Shown here: one piece after another, positions 1-4,559 of the stretch
Layout of the letters: the number at the start of each line of letters is the position of its first letter
How positions within the stretch are numbered: position 1 is the stretch's first letter
From: Oscillospiraceae bacterium
Lineage (GTDB): Bacteria; Bacillota; Clostridia; Oscillospirales; Acutalibacteraceae
NCBI GenBank assembly: GCA_902774165.1
Contig: CACYHJ010000230.1
Coordinates: forward strand, 1-6,068
DNA length: 6,068 nucleotides
Reading direction: 5' to 3'
Position numbers and translations under genes: made by a program
Notes under the pieces: model-generated
Database searches by the model: none
Told to the model about the DNA's origin: nothing
Seen by the model: the letters and a program-made list of their open reading frames with translations, nothing else

Positions 1-21
1 ATGAATAATTGTTCATATGTT
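1..21 (+). promoter_or_regulatory. SmtB/CadC-type operator (12-2-12-like inverted repeat), probably cut by the window edge
   Basis: Bases 1-16 form an imperfect palindrome: ATGAA and TTCAT flank a centre that contains AATT. With the following ATATGTT it closely resembles, from memory, the SmtB S1/S2 operator core TGAATAACTGTTCATGTGTT. It lies directly upstream of a CadC-type repressor gene and overlaps the leader, where ArsR-family repressors bind their own promoter and release on metal binding. No -35/-10 pair is visible, so the promoter probably lies mostly left of the window. The similarity is seen in the sequence; the regulatory role is inferred. Confidence 0.65.
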
Positions 22-39
22 TTTTAGGAGGATGAGGTC

Positions 40-420
40 ATGGCAGAATTCAACCCGCTGATCGAAAAATGTGATTTTCTCTGCGTGCACGAGGACGCTG
101 TCAGGGAAGTGCTTGACGGTATGCCGGAGGATGAAAAGCTCTATGATCTTGCCGAGCTGTTCAAGGTATTCGGCGACTCGACGCGCATCAAAATTCTTTA
201 CGCGCTGTTCGAGCGCGAGCTGTGCGTATGTGATATTTCAAATCTGCTCGGGATTTCACAGACCGCGGTTTCTCACCAGCTGCGGATCCTCAAAACCAAC
301 AAGCTTGTCAAATACCGCAGAAACGGGAAAATTGTGTTTTATTCGCTTGACGACGATCATGTGAATAAAATTATCGCCTGCGGCATGGAACATATCAATG
401 AAGAACCGAAAGGAGTTTAA
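40..420 (+). CDS. cadC: CadC/SmtB-type ArsR-family metal-sensing repressor
   Basis: This is a 126-residue winged-helix repressor, the usual length for CadC, expected to bind the upstream operator and release it when Cd, Pb or Zn binds. The helix-turn-helix spans about residues 63-85 (DISNLLGISQTAVSHQLRIL), followed by the beta-wing (YRRNGKIVFYSL). Both metal sites known from the CadC/SmtB family are present. C11, C15, C62 and C64 (the ELCVCD motif) match the alpha-3N thiolate site with the same spacing as CadC C7, C11, C58 and C60. D105, H107, H118 and E121 match the alpha-5 zinc site. The start is supported by AGGAGG at 26-31, eight bases before ATG. The gene is first in an operon with an HMA protein and a metal ATPase; the next start lies 4 bases beyond its stop. 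The family call is firm. The preferred metal is inferred. Confidence 0.93.
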   Translation: MAEFNPLIEKCDFLCVHEDAVREVLDGMPEDEKLYDLAELFKVFGDSTRIKILYALFERELCVCDISNLLGISQTAVSHQLRILKTNKLVKYRRNGKIVFYSLDDDHVNKIIACGMEHINEEPKGV

Positions 421-424
421 CAGT

Positions 425-646
425 ATGAAAAAGACGTATGATCTGATCGATCTCGATTGCGCTGTCTGCGCACAGAAGATGCAGGACGCGGTAGCAAAGC
501 TTGACGGGGTTGACGCGGTTGAGGTCAGCTTTATCAAGCAGAAAATGAGCATTGACTTTGCAGAAGGGGCCGACGTTGATAAATTGATGAAGAAGGTCTG
601 CAAGACAATCGCCAAAGTGGAACCGGACTGTGAGGTAGTTCTCTGA
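425..646 (+). CDS. Free-standing heavy-metal-associated (HMA) domain protein
   Basis: This 73-residue protein consists of a single ferredoxin-like HMA domain. The metal-binding loop is DLDCAVCAQKM with cysteines C12 and C15 (CxxC), followed by the typical helix and the strand 'VEVSFIKQKMSIDF'. Such proteins bind soft metal cations in the cytosol and may hand them to a P1B ATPase. The ATPase downstream has no N-terminal HMA domain, so the pump's usual metal-binding module appears to be encoded as a separate protein here. An upstream in-frame ATG at 398 lies inside cadC. The start at 425 is preferred because AAAGGAG (409-415) precedes it by about nine bases and it avoids a 22-base overlap. It sits between cadC and the ATPase gene, whose start is 14 bases after its stop. 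The metal is unknown; Zn/Cd is suggested by the neighbours. Confidence 0.9.
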   Translation: MKKTYDLIDLDCAVCAQKMQDAVAKLDGVDAVEVSFIKQKMSIDFAEGADVDKLMKKVCKTIAKVEPDCEVVL

Positions 647-660
647 GGGAGGCGCTTCCG

Positions 661-1566
661 ATGAGCAGAAAGCAAAAAAAGACCCTGACGCGGATTATCG
701 TTTCCGCTGTGCTTCTGATCGCGGTATGGATCATTGACGAGCTATTTAAAATCGACCTTTGGTATCTGCGTCTCGGGATGTACCTCGTCCCGTATGTTGT
801 GATCGGCTACGACGTTCTCAGAAAGGCGTTTTTCAACATCCTTCACGGCAGCGTCTTCGATGAGAATTTCCTGATGACCGTTGCGACGATCGGCGCGGTG
901 GGAACAGGGGAGTTTCGCGAAGCGGTTGCGGTCATGCTGTTCTATCAGATCGGCGAGCTTTTCCAGAGCGTCGCCGTGGGCAAGTCGAGAAAATCCATTG
1001 CGGCAATGATGAATATCCGGCCGGACCACGCGAACCTGGAACGAGACGGAAATATCGAAGAGATTGCCCCCGAGGACGCTGCGCCGGGCAGCATCATCGT
1101 TATAAGACCGGGGGAACGCGTTCCGCTGGACGGCGTCATTATCACAGGGGCAACCCAGACCGATACCTCCGCTCTGACCGGAGAATCGGTGCCGGTCACG
1201 AAGACGGCCGAGGCGCTTGAGATAGGTCAGGGCGCAAAGGACGTGCCGCTCGCGGACAGGCGCAATATGGTCTACATGGGAAGCACCGTGGTATACGGCA
1301 GAGGAAATCTACACCCCGGCAGTTGTGATTGCCGCCGTGCTCCTTGCCGTGCTGCCTCCGCTGATTTTCGGGAATACGGGGGAGCTCTGGCGCGAATGGA
1401 TTCACAGAGCGCTGACGTTTCTTGTGATTTCCTGTCCCTGTGCGCTGGTAATCTCTGTGCCGTTGAGCTTTTTCGGCGGAAGCGGCGGGGCTTCGAAATG
1501 CGGAATCCTGATCAAGGGCGGCAACTATATGGAGGCGCTGTCCAAGGCGGATACCGTTGTTTTTGA
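661..1566 (+). CDS. cadA: Heavy-metal P-type ATPase, N-terminal fragment (ends out of frame)
   Basis: The open frame is 301 residues, but only about the first 180 belong to a heavy-metal ATPase. Membrane helices are visible at about 11-28, 37-57, 68-83 and 86-105. The stretch HGSVFDENFLMTVATIGA and the GE..EAVAVMLFYQIGE helix are typical of clostridial Cd/Zn pumps. The actuator domain follows, with PGERVPLDG (150-158) and the TGES dephosphorylation motif (173-176). Residues 177-215 (bases 1189-1305) switch to a Ca2+-ATPase-like sequence, including PLADRRNMVYMGSTVVYGRG. From about residue 216 to the stop the Cys/Arg-rich translation is an out-of-frame reading of the rest of the pump. The start is supported by GAGGGAGG at 645-652. 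The product would lack the phosphorylation and nucleotide-binding domains and should not transport. Confidence 0.8.
   Translation: MSRKQKKTLTRIIVSAVLLIAVWIIDELFKIDLWYLRLGMYLVPYVVIGYDVLRKAFFNILHGSVFDENFLMTVATIGAVGTGEFREAVAVMLFYQIGELFQSVAVGKSRKSIAAMMNIRPDHANLERDGNIEEIAPEDAAPGSIIVIRPGERVPLDGVIITGATQTDTSALTGESVPVTKTAEALEIGQGAKDVPLADRRNMVYMGSTVVYGRGNLHPGSCDCRRAPCRAASADFREYGGALARMDSQSADVSCDFLSLCAGNLCAVELFRRKRRGFEMRNPDQGRQLYGGAVQGGYRCF
1189..1309 (+). other. Chimeric insert resembling a Ca2+-type P-type ATPase actuator segment
   Basis: Immediately after TGES the codons read VPVTKTAEALEIGQ, then PLADRRNMVYMGSTVVYGRG. The 'PL.DR.NMV(Y/F).G(S/T).V.YGRG' pattern is a hallmark of P2A Ca2+-ATPases, where it follows TGESVPV. 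Heavy-metal P1B pumps instead have a 'G..(N/I).G.L.V..T' stretch at this point, ending in '.FA..YTP'. The left junction falls in the conserved TGESVPV motif shared by both classes. The right junction lies within about 1300-1309, where the frame moves by one base. Assignment of the segment rests on motif memory, not on a search. Confidence 0.6.
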
Positions 1567-2482
1567 TAAAACCGGCACGCTGACGAAAGGCGTATTCAAC
1601 GTAACTGCGCTGCATCCGGAAACCAGCAACGAGGATGAATTGATTGAACTTGCCGCATACGCCGAGAATTATTCAACGCATCCGATCGCGCGATCCGTGA
1701 AAGAAGCTTATAATCTGCCGATCGATACAAACAGAATCGGAACCATTGAAGAAATCGCCGGCAAGGGGATCTGCGCGCAGATCGACGGAAGGACGGTTTA
1801 CGTCGGGAACTCAAGGTTGATGGATTTGATCGGCGTCCAGTTTCGTCCTTGCCACAAATGCACAGAGGGAACAATTGTTCACGTCGCGTCGGACGGGCAA
1901 TATCTGGGGCATCTGATGATATCGGATGAAGTGAAGGAAGATGCGAAAGCTTCGATCGACGCGTTAACCCGAACCGGAATCAAAACCGTTATGCTGACGG
2001 GGGATACCAAAAAAACAGGGGAGACTGTCGCTCAGAAGCTGGGGATCCGTGAGGTTTACTGCGAATTGCTTCCGGAAGACAAGGTTAAACAGACAGAGGA
2101 ACTTTTGTTCTCAAGCAATAAGAACAAAACGGTGGCGTTTGTCGGTGACGGAATCAACGACGCTCCCGTGCTTTCGAGGGCGGACGTCGGTATCGCGATG
2201 GGAGCCTGCGGATCGGATGCGGCGATTGAAGCGGCGGACATCGTTCTGATGGATGATAAACCCTCTAAAATCGTAACAGCCGTTCAATTGTCGAAACGTA
2301 CGCTTCGGCTCGTGAAAGAAAACATTATTTTCATCCTGATTGTGAAGTTGATCGTATTGATCCTCGGCGCGCTTGGAATCGCCGGAATGTGGTGGGCCGT
2401 GTTTGCCGACGTGGGCGTGGCGGTAATCGCAATTCTGAACGCGATGCGAGCGCTGAACATCAGAAAATGGAATGATACATAA
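1325..2482 (+). CDS. cadA: Heavy-metal P-type ATPase, C-terminal fragment (catalytic half)
   Basis: Homology in this frame begins near 1304 (EIYTPAVV), so the GTG at 1325 is only the first possible start and probably not a real one. In order, the fragment has the M3 helix; the M4 metal motif CPC (bases 1433-1441); the phosphorylated Asp in DKTGTLT (1565-1567); the HP nucleotide-domain motif (1679-1684); a CHKC tetrapeptide (1850-1861) in the nucleotide domain; MLTGD (from 1991); and the hinge GDGINDAP (from 2144). The last two membrane helices carry the Lys and the 'FADVG' Asp expected of Zn/Cd/Pb (P1B-2) pumps such as ZntA. It ends at a TAA, 250 bases before the next gene. Family identification is secure. 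Without an intact N-terminal half it should be inactive unless the break is an assembly error. Confidence 0.82.
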   Translation: MIAAVLLAVLPPLIFGNTGELWREWIHRALTFLVISCPCALVISVPLSFFGGSGGASKCGILIKGGNYMEALSKADTVVFDKTGTLTKGVFNVTALHPETSNEDELIELAAYAENYSTHPIARSVKEAYNLPIDTNRIGTIEEIAGKGICAQIDGRTVYVGNSRLMDLIGVQFRPCHKCTEGTIVHVASDGQYLGHLMISDEVKEDAKASIDALTRTGIKTVMLTGDTKKTGETVAQKLGIREVYCELLPEDKVKQTEELLFSSNKNKTVAFVGDGINDAPVLSRADVGIAMGACGSDAAIEAADIVLMDDKPSKIVTAVQLSKRTLRLVKENIIFILIVKLIVLILGALGIAGMWWAVFADVGVAVIAILNAMRALNIRKWNDT

Positions 2483-2505
2483 ATCATTCTTTACAGATAA
2501 ACACG

Positions 2506-2541
2506 TTCCGGCCGGGCCCTCAGATTCCGGGTTCCGGCCGG
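2506..2541 (+). repeat. Repeated palindromic TTCCGGCCGG motif, possible weak terminator
   Basis: TTCCGGCCGG occurs twice, at 2506-2515 and 2532-2541. Because CCGGCCGG is its own reverse complement, the copies are both direct repeats and able to pair as an 8-base GC stem around an 18-base loop. It follows the ATPase stop by about 24 bases, the position of a terminator. The downstream sequence (CAATTCTGTCTTG) lacks a real T-run, so intrinsic termination would be weak. The next promoter begins about ten bases further on. Confidence 0.4.
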
Positions 2542-2551
2542 CAATTCTGTC

Positions 2552-2580
2552 TTGACAAACAGGGGAATCGGTGGTAAAAT
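2552..2580 (+). promoter_or_regulatory. Near-consensus vegetative (sigma-A) promoter for the recombinase gene
   Basis: A perfect -35 TTGACA (2552-2557) is separated by exactly 17 bases from TAAAAT (2575-2580), and TGG just before the latter makes an extended -10. Transcription should start near 2587, giving a leader of about 145 bases ahead of the recombinase ATG. No other gene lies between. Confidence 0.8.
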
Positions 2581-2590
2581 AAAAACAGGT

Positions 2591-2620
2591 AATTGCACAA
2601 AATAAATGTTTTGTGCAATT
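2591..2620. repeat. Perfect 12-6-12 inverted repeat at the predicted transcript start
   Basis: AATTGCACAAAA (2591-2602) and TTTTGTGCAATT (2609-2620) are exact reverse complements around the six bases TAAATG. The repeat begins a few bases after the predicted transcription start of the Xer-like gene. It could be a protein operator, a 5' stem-loop of the mRNA, or a tyrosine-recombinase core site: dif sites have 11-base arms around a 6-base centre. There is no following T-run, so it is not a normal terminator. The structure is certain; its role is not known. Confidence 0.75.
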
Positions 2621-2732
2621 TGGGGCAGTGATTAAAGGCAGAATCGCCGGAAATATGCCGGATCTCGTTTTTGAGTGAAATCAAGCGTTTATTTATAAGA
2701 AGCATACTTCATAAAGCAAGAGGTACATTCCG

Positions 2733-3740
2733 ATGAATATCAATTATGATGAATTGCCGCAGATCGTCTGCGATTATCTCAACAATCTCCGCGTCGTAAA
2801 AAACCGTTCGCCGAAAACGGTTTATGAATATATGATCGACGTCAGGATGTTTTCCCGTTTTTTGAAGGCCGGGAAAAAGAATAACATTTCAGACGAGGAT
2901 CTTGAGAATACGGAGATCCGGGATCTGACCGCGGAGTTTTACGACAAAGTGACGCTTTCTGACGCGTATATTTTTCTTGCTTATTGCGCCGACGTACGTC
3001 AGGACAAAGAAAGCGCCCGCTGCAGAATCGTCTCTGCGATCCGGTCGTTTTATAAATATCTGTATCTGAATAATAAAATCACACACGAAAACTATATGGA
3101 ACACCTTGAGGCGCCGAAACGCAAACGTTCGCTGCCCAAACACCTCACGCTTGACGAAAGCCGTGAACTCCTGTCGTCCGTTGACGGGAAAAACCGCGCC
3201 AGAGATTATTGCATCTTGACATTATTCTTAAACTGCGGCCTGCGGTTGTCCGAGCTTGTCGGATTGAATATCTCGAAGGTCAAGGAAGATTCCATGATAG
3301 TAACCGGTAAGGGAAATAAAGAACGCGTCATTTACCTGAACGACGCGTGCAAGGCTGCGATCGCGGATTATCTTCGCCAACGGCCCGTGGAGGGCGTCAA
3401 GGATCGGGACGCGCTGTTTATCAGCAACCGCGGCACAAGAATTTCCAACCGGACGGTTCAGTATATTGTGGAGGGATTCCTGAAAAAAATCGGGCTTGAC
3501 GGTCAGGGATATTCAACCCACAAGCTCCGGCATACGGCGGCAACCTTGATGTATCAATACGGCGGCGCGGACATCAGAGTGCTGAAGGACGTGCTTGGAC
3601 ACGAGAATCTGAATACGACGGAGATTTATACCCACGTCGCCGACGACCAGGTCCGCAGAGCGTCGGAATCCAATCCTTTGGCGGGGGAACGGATCAAAAA
3701 ATCCGCAGGCGGAAAGAAAACGGAGAATACCGACGACTGA
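2733..3740 (+). CDS. XerC/XerD-like tyrosine recombinase
   Basis: This 335-residue site-specific recombinase is slightly longer than the roughly 300 residues of classical XerC/XerD. The N-terminal SAM-like DNA-binding domain covers about residues 9-128 (SPKTVYEYMIDVRMFSRFL), and the catalytic domain follows from 135. All six active-site residues are visible: R171 (CGLRLSELVGL), K193 (TGKGNKER), H263 and R266 (HKLRHTAA), H290 (LGHEN) and the nucleophile Y299 (TTEIYTHV). Spacing in the C-terminal part matches XerD closely. Extra length comes from an acidic linker near residues 45-65 and a charged tail after 315. The role is probably chromosome dimer resolution at dif. The solo position and nearby SpoIIM-like gene support a housekeeping Xer over a phage integrase. 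XerC and XerD cannot be separated by eye, so no symbol is given. The ATG has only a modest AAGAGGT binding site (2718-2724). Confidence 0.9.
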   Translation: MNINYDELPQIVCDYLNNLRVVKNRSPKTVYEYMIDVRMFSRFLKAGKKNNISDEDLENTEIRDLTAEFYDKVTLSDAYIFLAYCADVRQDKESARCRIVSAIRSFYKYLYLNNKITHENYMEHLEAPKRKRSLPKHLTLDESRELLSSVDGKNRARDYCILTLFLNCGLRLSELVGLNISKVKEDSMIVTGKGNKERVIYLNDACKAAIADYLRQRPVEGVKDRDALFISNRGTRISNRTVQYIVEGFLKKIGLDGQGYSTHKLRHTAATLMYQYGGADIRVLKDVLGHENLNTTEIYTHVADDQVRRASESNPLAGERIKKSAGGKKTENTDD

Positions 3741-3758
3741 AGCACTCCCCTGCTTTTT
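3740..3758 (+). terminator. Weak hairpin-plus-T-run terminator between convergent genes
   Basis: AAGCA (3740-3744) pairs with TGCTT (3751-3755) around CTCCCC and is followed by TTT. It starts at the recombinase stop codon and overlaps the stop of the convergent SpoIIM-like gene at 3757-3759. The five-base stem is short, so this is a tentative call, but there is no other candidate in the 16-base gap. Confidence 0.35.
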
Positions 3759-4356
3759 AACGGAACAGAAACAAAAGCAATGCAGAAAACAGAGATGCAA
3801 TTATTCCGGAAAAGAATGTAAATGCGTGAATAATGAAATACTGTCGGAGATTTTCGGCAGATTTCACGGAACGTTTCAAAAAAACGGAATAGATATCAAA
3901 AGAATATAACGCCGCGTGTTTTCCGCTGAGCAAAAAAGAAGCGCCGAAAAATGCGCTTGCCGGCAGAACCGCCGCAGCGGGTACGATTGCATTTTTTCCG
4001 ACATAAACGGCATATATCATTTTGATTGCTGCGCCGCAGATGACGCCGTAACTTGCTGTGAGAACGGGGATCCCGATAAAGCCGAATACGGAAAGCCCCG
4101 CCAATGCATCACAAAGCGTATAAAACAGGTAAAACAAGAAAAGCCACAGCGCCGTTTTGTCTGCCGGCAGCGAAAAGAACGTCGTAACAGGAGCAGAATA
4201 CTTTTCAGGCGCTGCGTTTCCGGCGATCGCGCGTCCGATAAAAAATCCGATCATATAACATAGAAACAGCAAAAAAACCGGCAAGGCTTCGGCGATATTT
4301 TTCTCAAAAAAATCGCCCGCTGTGCCGATTTTTTTTCTGAATATCATATTTCTCAT
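3757..4356 (-). CDS. spoIIM: SpoIIM-like (stage II sporulation protein M) membrane protein
   Basis: This is a 199-residue integral membrane protein with about five hydrophobic helices (residues 24-46, 67-90, 91-118, 123-145 and 174-198) and a basic N-terminus, MRNMIFRKK. Length and layout match SpoIIM, a component of the DMP machine that remodels septal peptidoglycan during engulfment. The clearest similarity is the central helix pair, 'GLSVFGFIGIPVLTASYGVICGAAI', which resembles the GISVIGMPV..KGVVVGF core of B. subtilis SpoIIM, then a Pro-containing helix and a final hydrophobic helix. The start at 4356 has GAAAGGGA about seven bases upstream. Support also comes from an adjacent Xer gene (spoIIM lies near ripX/xerD in B. 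subtilis) and a possible sigma-E promoter just upstream. Overall identity looks low, so a generic DUF95-type membrane protein remains possible. Confidence 0.6.
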   Translation of the reverse strand: MRNMIFRKKIGTAGDFFEKNIAEALPVFLLFLCYMIGFFIGRAIAGNAAPEKYSAPVTTFFSLPADKTALWLFLFYLFYTLCDALAGLSVFGFIGIPVLTASYGVICGAAIKMIYAVYVGKNAIVPAAAVLPASAFFGASFLLSGKHAALYSFDIYSVFLKRSVKSAENLRQYFIIHAFTFFSGIIASLFSALLLFLFR

Positions 4357-4390
4357 TTCGGCATCCCTTTCATTTAGAATCGATCATTAA

Positions 4391-4419
4391 ACCATATGAC
4401 GGGATGTCCGGAAATATGA
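4391..4419 (-). promoter_or_regulatory. Possible sigma-E (mother-cell) promoter for the SpoIIM-like gene
   Basis: On the - strand, TCATATT (4413-4419) fits the sigma-E -35 pattern and CATATGGT (4391-4398) partly fits the -10 pattern CATACAnT, with a 14-base spacer. Start of transcription would be near 4384, about 28 bases before the ATG with its ribosome binding site in between. B. subtilis spoIIM is sigma-E dependent. Two -10 positions deviate, so this is tentative. Confidence 0.4.
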
Positions 4420-4420
4420 A

Positions 4421-4537
4421 TCAGATTCGTTTCTGACCGTACTTTTTCATTACGTGTTTTGCGGCGAGCGCTACGATCAGAAGCACGGAAGCGGCGCCAA
4501 GAGACGCGATTGGGTTGTGATTTGCTTTCTTCTTCAT
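4421..4537 (-). CDS. Small single-pass membrane protein, 38 residues, unknown function
   Basis: This short reading frame encodes MKKKANHNP, then a hydrophobic helix at about residues 11-26 (ASLGAASVLLIVALAA), then a basic tail (KHVMKKYGQKRI). Positive charges flank the helix on both sides. The start is well supported: on the - strand AAAGGATGA precedes the ATG by about seven bases. It begins 22 bases after the stop of the GME-fold gene and ends 64 bases before the SpoIIM-like start, so it could be read with the radA operon. I do not recognise a family. Size and topology resemble small sporulation or membrane-regulatory proteins, but no function can be assigned. Confidence 0.65.
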   Translation of the reverse strand: MKKKANHNPIASLGAASVLLIVALAAKHVMKKYGQKRI

Positions 4538-4559
4538 TCTATATCATCCTTTCAAATCG

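Larger units (their letters stand above)
661..2482 (+). pseudogene. cadA: Zn/Cd/Pb P1B-type ATPase gene disrupted by a chimeric segment and frameshift
   Basis: Together the two reading frames would encode one metal-exporting P-type ATPase: actuator and phosphorylation domains, the CPC membrane motif and the C-terminal Zn-type helices. They cannot be translated as one protein. The N-terminal half is in the frame of base 661. From about 1304 the homology continues in the +1 frame, starting EIYTPAVV at the third membrane helix. Between TGES (1177-1188) and YTP only about 40 codons are present, where I expect roughly 55-60 in relatives (from memory). Those codons resemble a Ca2+-ATPase instead. 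A single base change would therefore not repair the gene. Either a real recombination/deletion inactivated the pump, or the assembly joined two paralogous ATPases wrongly. Confidence 0.82.

Noticed and set aside
256..675. Open frame of 139 residues on the - strand
   Set aside because: It lies antisense to cadC and the HMA gene, which have clear domains and ribosome binding sites; its composition is Ser/Arg/Thr-rich and shows no motif.
1290..1330. Programmed ribosomal frameshift joining the two ATPase halves
   Set aside because: There is no slippery heptamer or downstream pseudoknot that I can see, and a shift would not restore the missing linker or explain the Ca2+-ATPase-like codons.
1196..1615. 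Open frame of 139 residues on the - strand across the ATPase break
   Set aside because: Antisense to conserved ATPase motifs in both fragments; Arg/His/Pro-rich shadow translation.
2591..2620. Palindrome as a Rex or LexA operator
   Set aside because: The arms resemble neither the Gram-positive LexA box (CGAACnnnnGTTCG) nor the Rex consensus TTGTTAA...TTAACAA well enough.
2591..2620. Palindrome as an intrinsic terminator
   Set aside because: The stem is AT-rich and followed by TGGGG rather than a T-run, and it sits at the predicted transcript start.
2641..2700. Riboswitch or attenuator in the recombinase leader (CCGG...CCGG then GTTTTTG)
   Set aside because: The stem is only four bases and no known riboswitch or T-box core is recognisable.
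2733..3740. Recombinase as an integrase of a mobile element
   Set aside because: No excisionase, phage or conjugative genes or attachment-site duplication are nearby, and the neighbours are housekeeping or sporulation genes; the Xer-type motifs fit a chromosomal role better.
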